NCBI RefSeq assembly: GCF_949628215.1
Contig: NC_134286.1
Coordinates: forward strand, 1,860,001 to 1,924,000
Length of the DNA stretch: 64,000 nucleotides
Reading direction: 5' to 3'
Source: Phalacrocorax aristotelis
Taxonomy: Eukaryota; Chordata; Aves; Suliformes; Phalacrocoracidae
Shown: positions 1 to 10,759 of the stretch, piece by piece
Position numbering within the stretch: the first letter of the stretch is position 1
Layout: every line of letters starts with the position of its first letter
The notes under the pieces: generated by a model
The model's database searches: none
Seen by the model: only the letters and a program-made list of their open reading frames with translations
Told to the model about the DNA's origin: nothing
Translations under genes and position numbers: made by a program

Positions 1-3000
1 CCCGGTTTTGCCGCGGCACGCCATTTCGCAGGCCGGATCCGGCCCGGTTTTGCCGCGGCACGCCGTTTCGGAGGCCGGATCCGGCCCGGTTTTGCCGCGG
101 CACGCCGTTTCGTAGGCCGGATCCGGCCCGTTTTTGCCGCGGCACGCCGTTTCGCAGGCCGGATCCGGCCCGTTTTTGCCGCGGCACGCCGTTTCGCAGG
201 CCGGATCCGGCCCGTTTTTGCCGCGGCACGCCGTTTCGCAGGCCGGATCCGGGCCGGTTTTGCCGCGGCACGCCATTTCGGAGGCCGGATCCGGCCCGGT
301 TTTGCCGCGGCACGCCATTTCGGAGGCCGGATCCGGCCCGGTTTTTGCCGCGGCACGCCATTTCGGAGGCCGGATCCGGCCCGGTTTTGCCGCGGCACGC
401 CATTTCGGAGGCCGGATCCGGGCCGGTTTTTCCGCGAAACGCCATTTCGGAGGCCGGATCCGGCCCGGTTTTGCCGCCGCACGCCATTTCGGAGGCCGGA
501 TCCGGCCCGGTTTTGCCGCCGCACTCCATTCCGGGGGCCGGATCCGGCCCGGTTTTGCCGCCGCACGCCATTTCGCAGGCCGGATCCGGCCCGGTTTTGC
601 CGCCGCACGCCATTTCGCAGGCCGGATCCGGCCCGGTTTTTGCCGCGGCACGCCATTTCGCAGGCCGGATCCGGCCCGGTTTTGCCGCGGCACGCCATTT
701 GGCAGGCCGGATCCGGCCCGGTTTTGCCGCGGCACGCCATTTCGGAGGCCGGATCCGGCCCGTTTTGCCGCGGCACGCCGTTTCGGAGGCCGGATCCGGG
801 CCGGTTTTGCCGCGGCACGCCGTTTCGCAGGCCGGATCCGGTCAGGTTTTTCCGCGGCACGCCGTTCCGGAGGCCGGATCCGGTCCGGACTTACCGCGGC
901 ACTCCATTTCGGAGGCCGGATCCGGTCCGGTTTTTCGCGGCACGCCATTTCAGGGGCCGGATCCGGCCCGGTTTTGCCGCGGCACGCCATTTCGGAGGCC
1001 GGATCCGGGCCGGTTTTGCCGCGGCACGCCATTTCGGAGGCCGGATCCGGTCCGGTTTTTCCGCGGCACGCCGTTCCTGAGGCCGGATCCGGGCCCGGTT
1101 TTGCCGCGGCACGCCATTTCGCAGGCCGGATCCGGCCCGGTTTTGCCGCGGCACGCCATTTCGGAGGCCGGATCCGGCCCGGTTTTGCCGCGGCACGCCA
1201 TTTGGCAGGCCGGATCCGGCCCGGTTTTGCCGCGGCACGCCATTTCGGAGGCCGGATCCGGCCCGGTTTTGCCGCGGCACACCATTTCGCAGGCCGGATC
1301 CGGCCCGGTTTTGCCGCGGCACGCCATTTCGGAGGCCGGATCCGGCCCGGTTTTGCCGCCGCACGCCATTTCGGAGGCCGGATCCGGCCCGGTTTTGCCG
1401 CCGCACTCCATTCGGGGGCCGGATCCGGCCCGGTTTTTGCCGCGGCGCGCCATTTCTCGGGCCGGATCCGGCCCGGTTTTGCCGCGGCGCGCCATTTCGC
1501 GGGCCGGATCCGGCCGGTTTTGCCGCGGCGCGCCATTTCGCAGGCCGGATCCGGCCCGATTTTGCCGCGGCACGCCATTTCGAGGCCGGATCCGGCCCGG
1601 TTTTGCCGCGGCACGCCATTTCGGAGGCCGGATCCGGCCCGGTTTTGCCGCCGCGCGCCATTTCGGAGGCCGGATCCGGCCCGGTCTTGCCGCGGCACGC
1701 CATTTCGCAGGCCGGATCCGGCCCGGTTTTGCCGCGGCACGCCATTTCGCAGGCCGGATCCGGCCCGGTTTTGCCGCGGCACGCCATTCCGGGGGCCGGA
1801 TCCGGCCCCGCTTTTTCCGCCGCACGCCATTCCGGGGGCCGGATCCGGTCCAGTTTTTCCGCGGCAGTCCATTTCAGAGGCCGGATCGGTCCGGTTTTGC
1901 CGCCGCACGCCATTTCAGAGGCCGGATCCGGTCCGGTTTTGCCGCCGCACGCCATTTCGGAGGCCGGATCCGGCCCGGTTTTGCCGCGGCACGCCGTTTC
2001 GCAGGCCGGATCGGCCCGGTTTTGCCGCGGCACGCCATTTCGCAGGCCGGATCCGCCCGGTTTTGCCGCGGCACGCCATTTCGCAGGCCGGATCCGGCCC
2101 GGTTTTGCCGCGGCACGCCGTTTCGGAGGCCGGATCCGGCCCGGTTTTGCCGCGGCACGCCGTTTCGTAGGCCGGATCCGGCCCGTTTTTGCCGCGGCAC
2201 GCCGTTTCGCAGGCCGGATCCGGCCCGTTTTTGCCGCGGCACGCCGTTTCGCAGGCCGGATCCGGCCCGTTTTTGCCGCGGCACGCCGTTTCGCAGGCCG
2301 GATCCGGCCGGTTTTGCCGCGGCACGCCATTTCGGAGGCCGGATCCGGCCCGGTTTTGCCGCGGCACGCCATTTCGGAGGCCGGATCCGGCCCGGGTTTT
2401 GCCGCGGCACGCCATTTCGGAGGCCGATCCGGCCCGGTTTTGCCGCGGCACGCCATTTTCGGAGGCCGGATCCGGGCCGGTTTTTCCGCGAAACGCCATT
2501 TCGGAGGCCGGATCCGGCCCGGTTTTGCCGCCGCACGCCATTTCGGAGGCCGGATCCGGCCCGTTTTGCCGCCGCCACTCCATTCCGGGGCCGGATCCGG
2601 CCCGGTTTTGCCGCCGCACGCCATTTCGCAGGCCGGATCCGGCCCGGTTTTGCCGCCGCACGCCATTTCGCAGGCCGGATCCGGCCGGTTTTGCCGCGGC
2701 ACGCCATTTCGCAGGCCGGATCCGGCCCGGTTTTGCCGCGGCACGCCATTTGGCAGGCCGGATCCGGCCCGGTTTTGCCGCGGCACCGCCATTTCGGAGG
2801 CCGGATCCGGCCCGGTTTTGCCGCGGCACGCCGTTTCGGAGGCCGATCCGGGCCGGTTTTGCCGCGGCACGCCGTTTCGCAGGCCGGATCCGGTCAGGTT
2901 TTTCCGCGGCACGCCGTTCCGGAGGCCGGATCCGGTCCGGACTTACCGCGGCACTCCATTTCGGAGGCCGGATCCGGTCCGGTTTTTCCGCGGCACGCCA
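1..3000. repeat. 42-bp GC-rich tandem satellite array with higher-order structure
   Basis: About 71 head-to-tail monomers of 42 bp fill this stretch. Each carries the palindrome CCGGATCCGG (with a BamHI site), a T-run, usually a CCGCGG (SacII) site, and a CATTTCGGAGG or CGTTTCGCAGG segment. Monomer spacing read from the BamHI sites is 42 bp (for example 243, 285, 327). Each monomer has about seven CpGs. Variants include CCGCCGCACG in place of CCGCGGCACG, CGTTTCG in place of CATTTCG, and a CTTACCGCGG monomer. Rare variants recur about 2052-2055 bp apart, so monomers are grouped in a 49-monomer higher-order unit. Because 42 is a multiple of three and the monomer lacks stops in several frames, it creates long meaningless open frames on both strands. 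Bird satellites of 41-42 bp (CNM and PO41 of Galliformes, TM of turkey) are known on microchromosomes; membership in any of these is inference. Confidence 0.97.
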
Positions 3001-3200
3001 NNNNNNNNNNNNNNNNNNNNNNNNNNNNNNNNNNNNNNNNNNNNNNNNNNNNNNNNNNNNNNNNNNNNNNNNNNNNNNNNNNNNNNNNNNNNNNNNNNNN
3101 NNNNNNNNNNNNNNNNNNNNNNNNNNNNNNNNNNNNNNNNNNNNNNNNNNNNNNNNNNNNNNNNNNNNNNNNNNNNNNNNNNNNNNNNNNNNNNNNNNNN
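3001..3200. other. Assembly gap (200 N)
   Basis: Exactly 200 undetermined bases separate the satellite from unique sequence. A round 200 is a placeholder length commonly used for gaps of unknown size, so the true amount of satellite here may be much larger. Confidence 0.99.
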
Positions 3201-4399
3201 TTGGCTGTGTAGGTGACTTGTTTCTGGGACCATGGATGCCCATCGTGGCTTGTCCCCAGCCCTACTTTGCCCCCAGCTCCTGGGGGTTTTGGGGCCATCG
3301 GGCAGCCCTGCCTCCAGCCCTCCATCCCTTTGCTCCTGCCTGGATGGACCCTGGGCCTGGCTTGGTGCTCACCTTGCCTGGGGTTGCTGATGGGGTGACC
3401 TGTGCTGCCTGCACCCGGCTCTGCCTGACCTGGGGGGCTGCACCCTGTGGGGGAGGGCAATGCCTGTGCTGGGGTCACCCCCAGCTCGCCTGTCCCTGGG
3501 AAGCAGCCACCACTGTGCTCCCCAGCACAGCTATGGGGCAGTGGGCTCAGCTCCTGCCGCCCTTAGCAGTGCTCCAGCCCCATCGAGGTGATGCTGCCCT
3601 GTCCCCACTGAGGCCGTGGGCACTAGGGAGGCTCTGTCACCTCTGCCATCACTGCACAGAGACCCAGCCCTGAGCCATGGGGATGGCTGTGAGCCCCAGG
3701 CCCTTCACTGCACTGTCCACCACCTGGACCAGGTGCTCTGGGCTGTTTTTGGGGCCTCCTTGGCCCCCCACTCCCCCTGCTCTCCCACCACTCTGCATCC
3801 CTCCCTGCTGTCCCAGGGTGATGGCTGTGGGTTTCAGCAGCAGCTGGTTGTTTTAGTGGGAGTGCCTGCTTGGGTGGGAAGGGTGAGTCGTTGCTGTGTT
3901 CGATGCACGCTGCAGAGATTAATCCTCCTCTGCCTGGGTGCGGGGCTGGACCAGCCTGGAGGCTCTCCCGAGAGGTGAGGGTGCTTTCTTCCTGCTACCC
4001 CTTCCCCCTTGCAGCATCCTGGGCTCCCCTCTCCACTCATTCCCCCTTTCCCTTCCTGCACAGAGTTTGTTTTCACTGCAGCCTTCTCCATCCCTCAGCC
4101 CAACTCCTGATGAAGCCCTCCTGCGCTGCAGGAAAGCCTTGTTTCTAGTTTTCCTCCTGGGAAACATCCCTTGGCTTTTATTAATTTGGAGCTAAAAAAA
4201 GACACTTTAGCACGGGGTGAACGCTCTGGCCCTTTGCAGAGCAGCCAGGGTAGAGGATGAGCAGCCCAGGGTTGTGGTGGGGTGCAGGGGGACCCCTGGA
4301 CACACGACAAGTGGGAGGCAGATGGCAATGTTTAAGGCAAAGACCAGAAAACGGTGTGGCTGTGTTATTGTGTCCGGGCAGAGAGGGAGGGGAGCGCAG

Positions 4400-4720
4400 C
4401 ACCTCTGCCTGCACACACGCGTGTGAGGAGCGTGCACAGCCCCACGCACGCAGCGTGTACCGGGACCCCCTGCGCGGCTGCTGGCAAACGCCTGCCCAGG
4501 GGATGCCCACGCGTGTGGGAAGCCTTGCAGGGCCGGGAGCTGTGCCGTCGCGGGGAGCGGTGCTGGCGGAGCCCCGGCCCCGCTGCGCACCCGCGCAGCT
4601 CCGCGCAGGATGGGAGCGGCGGCGGCCCGCGGGAGGGCAGCAGAGCCCCATCCCTGTGCCCGCAGGCCGGTCTCCCGCACCACGCTGACCCAACGGTGCG
4701 GCTGAGAATCCCCTCGGGTA
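4400..4720. promoter_or_regulatory. Orphan CpG-rich patch with ACGCGT palindromes
   Basis: CpG density rises sharply here compared with both flanks. The patch includes the 12-bp palindrome CACACGCGTGTG (4414-4425), a second CCCACGCGTGTGGG near 4507, and several GCGTG words. GCGTG is the core of bHLH-PAS (ARNT-type) sites. No gene starts here that I can recognise, so it may be an orphan CpG island or simply GC-rich unique DNA. Confidence 0.3.
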
Positions 4721-7700
4721 ACCCCGACATGCCCAAAAGTGCTTTTGCAGAGATTGCCTTAAAAACAACCACAAACACCTCCTTGCTGAGCTGCCCGGCT
4801 CGGTGGACCCTGCTGGCATCTGACTTGCTTGAGGCAAAAATGATGTGCCCAGAGCGAGTGGAGGGATGCCACGGTGAGAGTTTCTTGCAGACAAATGCAG
4901 GGCTGGCTCGGTTTATCGGTGAGGGCCTGGTGACATGGCTGTCACAGCGAGACTCCACCCAGGTCACCCCAGGGCTCAGCTCGCCCTGCTGCTGGGACAG
5001 ACAGCCACTGGCACGGACCAAAAGCAGCAACATGGCCAGCTGCCTGGCCAGAGCTGGGCACTGGTGGAATAAACTTGGGCTCTGACTTAAGTGTGGTCAG
5101 AAAGGTGAGGAAAGGGACCTCGGAGGGTTTGGGGAGCAAGGGGTGGCTCTGTGATCAGAAGATCGGCTGGTCAGAGGCTGTGGCTGCTGGCAAGCCCCCA
5201 GGCTGACGGGAAGGATGCTCTGATCAAGTCAGGCGTTCAGATCCTCCCTCCTTCCTAGGCAGCTCCAGGACCTACTTTTGCTAATGAGGGCTTCTTCATC
5301 TTTAACCATCAAAGAAAATAGAAAGGAAATGAGTAGCCACCGGTGTCTGTAGGTACCACCTCCTGTGCTGAGGCAGTAACCCGTCCTGGCCCAGCCGTGG
5401 GTGAGGAGCAGATGTGAGGATCCTCACTCCAGGTCTCCTTTGCCCCAGGGGCATGTACTTCCCTCGCCCCAGCGGCTACTGGTGTGGACATGGGTTTATC
5501 AGCCTGGCTTTGGGCTGTGTGCTGAATCTGATAGGCATGCATGGCCTCCCCCTCACCAGCCCCCTCTCCCACTCCCACCGTCTTCAAAGCCAGCGACCTG
5601 GCAGTGGTTCTGAAACCCGGGCAGAGCCTCCATGCCATGGCTTGGCATGCAGCTCAAAGGCTCAATTAGCAACATCTGCTTTTGTGGGCTGTAAAACCCT
5701 CTCCCTGCTCCCCTCCCTTGCTCTGAGCACTCACAGCTGGGAGCAGCATGGGGCTGCAGCCAGCCCTGGCCAGGGGAGCTCTGCCGCGTAGCCACAGAGG
5801 CTGCCCCTGGCTGGGCAGCTGCCCTGCCGGTGTGGCATGCCACGCCACCTCCGACACCACTCTCCTGACCTGGGTCCAGGGCCTGACTTCAGCTGAGGAT
5901 GCGGGGAGCAAGGGGCAGAGGGCCATGGGGGAGCATGGGGTGGTAGAGCCTGAAACAGGACAGGAATTGGAGACCTCTTATGCCAGGTAAGTGTAGGAAC
6001 CCTGGGGAGGTGTGTGCAGCCAGGCCTCTTCCAGGAGGCAGCAAGAAACACCAGGGAAGGGATGGGAAAGGCATGGGGTGGAGGTCAGTGGGGAGAGCAG
6101 AGGGTGCTGCCTCCCACCCCAGCCCCGCTCACCTCTGAGGTGGGGATCCCTGGCCCATACTGGGGCACAGGGTGGCAGGACCCTGTGTGGGATGGGCACA
6201 GATTGGGGTTTGCACAGGGAGGACCCACAGGAGGCACCTTCTCTGAAGGCAGAAGCACCAGGAGGGCAACAAGGTCCATGTTCTCTGTCCATCCCCACTT
6301 CTTCCTCCTGGAGATACTGGTCTGGGGTCAGGCTGGCCGCTTCACCCCATGATGCCCGGGCTGCAGCGTGAGTGGTGGGACAGGCCGGGCAGAGAAGGAC
6401 CCTCCTGTACGGCTGGCAGAGCTGGGTCCAAGGCCAAAAAGCTCCCAGCAAAGCCGTGGGGCAGGCAGAAGGGAGAGGCTCTGGCAAGGGTCAAAATGGC
6501 CTTTTTCCTGCAAATGTAGGACAGAAACCAAGATTAAATCCTCCCTCACCAATAATGCAAGAAAAAGACCCAGTGAGAGGGCAGGGAATGAGGCAGGTAA
6601 CAGGGAGAGGGGGAGCTCAGCCGTACCTTCCTTTTCAGCCTGGTGCAGCACTGCTCCGCATGACACAAGTGTGTGAGGTCTCAGGCAGCTGGTGAGCACC
6701 TCTCACCGCCAGCAGAGGGTCTTGTTAAGGTGCCATCTTTACAGCCTCCATTCTGGGAGCACTGGTGGTGCTGGGAGCCCTGTCCCATGGGCTCCCTCGT
6801 GGCCAGCTGTACCCTGCACCCCGCAGCTCCCCTCTTCCCCAGGAGGAGCAGGATGCAAATGGGGCTGTTCCCAGGAAGGGGTGCGAGGTGGCTCCCTCCC
6901 GGGCTGCCACTGTGGGTCCCTGGGCACGGGGTTGTGTCGAGAGGTGATGTGGCGGCACCAGCTGCAGGACCTGATGGGAAAACCAGCCCATGCCTCGGAG
7001 GCTAGCTGAGAGCCCCTGCCACCACCCATTGTTTGGGAGCTGAAGCAATAGGAGCCCTTGCCCAAGGAGCAGGGAGCCTGGCAGGTCTGGCTAGCAGCTC
7101 GGCTCTGTGGTCTGAAGGCTTTCCCAGGAGGGCCGTATAGAAGCAGGGCTGGACGCTGTTGACATCATCCTGGGTATGTCTAGAAATGCAGCCAAGCGGT
7201 GCTGCACAAGGGCCACTGAGGTCGGGAGGGCACAGAGCCAGCCTGGGCATGAGGATTTGTGAATGAGAGTGGTATGGGCAGTGCCGGTGGGGCAAGATTG
7301 TGGGGTGCCCCCCGGAGAGGGGGTCCCTGAGCCCTTCTCCCTGCAGGCAGCCAGCTATCCCCTCACAGCCTGGCACAAGGCAAGAGCAAGGGGGTCCCAT
7401 GGGCAATGTCGGGCAGGGGACTGCTGAGGACCGACACCAAAAGAGCAAACCCTGGGCATCAAGGCATGGCTTCCCTGCCTTTCCCAGTCTCACTGAAGGA
7501 AGGGCCAGGATGTACATCCATTTCTTCCCTACCTTCCGGCTGTTATATCTGATTGCACTTGATTTACTTTTTACCAGAGCAAGAGCTGTTGTGGCTGTGG
7601 AGCTCTTGGGGCCTCTCTCTGCATGAAGCAATTTCAGGTGTGTTCTGGCTGCAGCAAAGCATCCTGCACTGGGGGCATCCCTTGGGAGAGTCCCCGAAGC

Positions 7701-8028
7701 CCCAGCAGTGCTTGCCTCTGCTGCAGAGTCCCTGACCTCCCTCCCAGCTGGGAGCTGGGGAGCAGCAGGGCTTGCTGGGTCTGTCACTGCATTGCAAACA
7801 AGATGTGCAATCACAACACGAGGCTTATTGCAGCTCAGCACATGTAAGGTTTCTATGGTGGGTAAAGTATCTCCTGCTGCCAGTCTCCAGTGGGAGCACA
7901 GGGTCTGCGCTTCAGGGTGGGATTTCAATGACTCAGAGGCAGACACTGGCCCCTGCAGCCAGGTAAAGAGTAAAGGGAGGGGCTGCAGAGCAGCACTGGG
8001 CAGGGTGGGAAGGGGTCCGGGCAGGAGA

Positions 8029-8055
8029 GTGTGTGTGTACATGTAAACACACACA
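8029..8055. repeat. Short GT/AC inverted microsatellite
   Basis: A (GT)5 run, the centre ACATGT, and an (AC)4 run form an imperfect hairpin-capable palindrome. It is a minor simple repeat with no evident function. Confidence 0.6.
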
Positions 8056-10252
8056 CAAACACAAGCGTGAGCCCAGCTACCCTATGCTGAGCCCTGGCAG
8101 GAGGTGAGGACAGAGCCCTGCAGTTTGCAGGCTTGGCTGCAGGATGCAGGGGGACGAGTGTGGCCAGAACTGCTCCTGGACCGAGCTATCATGCAGGACT
8201 GCCACCCTGTGATTCCTCTGACTGCAGGTCTTCCCTCTGCTCCACGAGGCAGGGGCTGGCAGTAGCCTCCCAAGTCCAGGCTTTCCTCTGGGACCACACC
8301 AGAAAAGGGCTCTTGTAGGAGCTGGGCGTACGAGGCTGCATGCCCTGCTCTATGCTCTTCTCTTGCTAGCTCAGGCCCCAGAGCAGCCAGCCAGGTTGTG
8401 TCTCTTCTCCAGCCGACTTGAATCACAGGAAGCGAAGGTTTCCCTGCACCCTGGGTACCCAAGGCAGTCTGGAGAGGCCCTTCTCAAAGGCCGGCTGGGT
8501 GCAGCGGTGGTTGCATCGCAGTGCTGTGTGTGCCTGCCAAAAGCCACGTGTCAGCAGGGTGACACAGGCTTGGTGTGACCAGCCTTCCTGCCACCCCATC
8601 GTGTCAGGCCCTAGGGGCTCTTTGAGGTGGTTTGACTATGCCTGGGGATGCATGTGCCCTGGTGCCTCTGATAGCTGCTTGGAGTCCTCCTCATCATCCC
8701 TTCCTCTGGTGCCTGGAACCCCTCATGTTTTAGTTAATAATTTGCCTTTCCCAGCAGAGCATCAAGATCCCATAAAAGCGCAGCATGGAGAGCCCTTCAC
8801 AAAGACCAGGCTCAGTCAGCTGCAGCACACGGTAAGAAAATGCTGGCCTCAGGTTGGTGGTGACTTCCTCACTGTCTTATCCCCACCCGAGGGTCTGCCT
8901 GACTAGTCAGCTAACTCATTAGCATCCGGTAATGATGGAAATGGTCTCCAAATCCCCAGAGGTGCCGGTGATCCCCAGGGAAGCCTCCTGAGCACTGGGT
9001 CAGAGCCTGGCCCAGAGCTGCCTCTCCTACCCGAGGAGCCCTGGTCCTGAGAGTCAGCCCATGCATCTCTGCTTGGTGTAAGAAAAACATCAGCAAACCA
9101 TGTTGCCCTTTGAATACCAGCAGCAGCTGAAATAGAGAGAAACCCAAGGAAGGCTGAGCAACTGAACCCGTTCTCTCACCAAGGGCCATGCATAAACCGC
9201 TGTTTTTGCAATGCAAGAGCAGGGAGTGGGAGGAGCAGTTAATGTTTTCTCAGCAAGGAGAAACTCCTGGGTTGAAATAGCTCTGCGCCCTGGAAACGGA
9301 GCCCTTCACCAAACAGGGCAGTGTTTGCGCAGCCCTGTCTCAGCTGGATGATGCTGAGCTGGGTAGGGGCTCTGCAGCGAGAACGGCTCCCAGCGGGCAT
9401 GGGAGTGATGAGCTCCTGTCAAAGCCCTGCATGAGGAGGCTGAGGCCGGGGCTGACCTCCGCCTCGCAGCCTGTGCTGCTGTGGGTGGGCTCCCCAGGCA
9501 GCCCTCCCAGTGCCCTCTGAGCTGCCTGCCCTTCTAGTTGCATCCCACAAGCACCCATGGAAGGACTGGAAGTGCAGGGGTGCGAGGAAAGCAGTCCTCT
9601 GGCTGGGGAAGAAGCTGAAATGGGATGGGAACAGTGGGGCTTTGGGGAGATATGGAGGAAATACGAAAGAAAAGTCCTGAAAGAGACTTAAAGAGCAGCT
9701 TCCTGCTGAAGACGGGAGGAGGAGAAGATGGCAACACAAATAGGGCCTAAAGTGCTGGGCTTATCTGGGAGCCAGCTGGCCTTTTGCAGGGGTCACTAAG
9801 CCCACTGATGGGAATGCGGGACACCGGGTCCCTTCCTGTGCTGAGCCTGCCAGGGCTGGCATGCAGAGCGCTAGAAGGGAAGGAGCTGCCTCCGGCAGCC
9901 AAGGCCGAAGGACAGCGGGGATTGGTGTTGGAGATATAACAGAGCCCCTCAAACCCTTGCGTATCCTGTTGTTGTCTCCGTTTGCTCTTTTTAGGCCTGA
10001 CAACACGCTATGCTGCCAGCCTCCTGCCTGCAGCACTCTCCCTCAGCTATTTTGGATTTGCACAGCATAAAATTTAAAGCCTTCTGGGCTGAAACAGCAG
10101 TACCTCACCACGGGGAGATGAAAGCCCCTCAGCAGCACAGCCTGTCAAGTATGTTAACAACTGAACTGGAGTCCCAAGGCTGGTGCCTTTTGGCAAGGCA
10201 GCACGGTTTAGGGAGCTGGGGTCCTTGCCAGCATGCCCAGAGCCTGTACTGA

Positions 10253-10290
10253 GTATGCTGGTGCCTCAGTTTCCCATCAGAAAGCAGGAT
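10253..10290. repeat. Possible old MIR/L3-like remnant
   Basis: The words GGTGCCTCAGTTTCCCATC resemble the conserved core seen in ancient amniote interspersed repeats of the MIR/L3 type. Only a short stretch matches by eye, so this is weak. Confidence 0.25.
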
Positions 10291-10365
10291 GCTCGGCTCT
10301 GCCAGGCAGGCTGGGGCTCTGTTCCCAGCAGCAAGGAATTGCTGTGGTAGCAGCCTTGTGCTTCT

Positions 10366-10759
10366 GAGGATAGGCTGAGAGTCCTGGCCTTGTTCAGCCT
10401 GGAGAAGAGAAGGCTGAGGGGGGATCTCATCAATGCTTATAAATATCTGAAGGGTGGGTGTCAAGAGGATGGGGCTGGACTCATTTCAGTGGTGCCCAAG
10501 GACAGGCCAAGGGGCAACGGGCACAAGCTGGAACACAGGAGGTTCCACCTGAATATGAGGAAAAACTCCTTCCCTGTGCGGGTGCCAGAGCAGGGGCACA
10601 GGCTGCCCAGAGAGGCTGTGGGGTCCCTTCCCTGGAGACATTCACCCCCCGCCTGGACGCGGCCCTGTGCCCCTGCTCTGGGTGTGCCTGCTCCAGCAGG
10701 GGGTGGGACGGGATGAGATCCAGAGGGCCCTTCCAACCCCCACCAGTCTTGGATTCTGT
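10366..10759 (+). mobile_element. CR1 LINE, 5'-truncated 3' end (copy 1)
   Basis: The sequence reads as the 3' terminal part of an avian CR1 retrotransposon in sense orientation. Diagnostic stretches in order are TTGTTCAGCCTGGAGAAGAG (10391 on), GATCTCATCAATGCTTA, GAGGAAAAACTCCTTCCCTG, CACAGGCTGCCCAGAGAGG, CCCTTCCAACCCC, and the terminal ATTCTGTG. CR1 elements are typically truncated at the 5' end, and this copy keeps only the end of ORF2 and the 3' UTR. It has one terminal octamer-like repeat. Indels and substitutions show it is inactive. The 5' boundary is approximate. Confidence 0.93.

Larger units (their letters stand above)
3201..10365. other. GC-rich single-copy DNA, no supported gene
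   Basis: This stretch is moderately GC-rich, rich in CTG/CAG and CCCAG words, and mostly CpG-poor. Open frames up to about 350 codons exist on both strands (for example 8054-7002 on the minus strand). They have biased, low-complexity composition, no recognisable domain, and no coherent splice structure. Local items are a CpG-rich patch at 4400-4720 and a GT/AC hairpin near 8029-8055. I see no exon, RNA gene or recent transposon in the rest. Confidence 0.6.

Noticed and set aside
1-3000. CRISPR array or telomeric repeat
   Set aside because: The whole 42-bp unit repeats with no variable spacers, and there is no TTAGGG motif. It is a eukaryotic satellite.
134-3243. Very long open frames (up to about 955 codons) on both strands across the satellite
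   Set aside because: They are 14-codon echoes of the 42-bp monomer, occur in several frames at once, and cross the N gap. No protein family is implied.
7002-8054. 350-codon open frame on the minus strand
   Set aside because: Composition is biased and low-complexity, there is no domain or splice context, and other frames in the same stretch are also open. It is probably chance.
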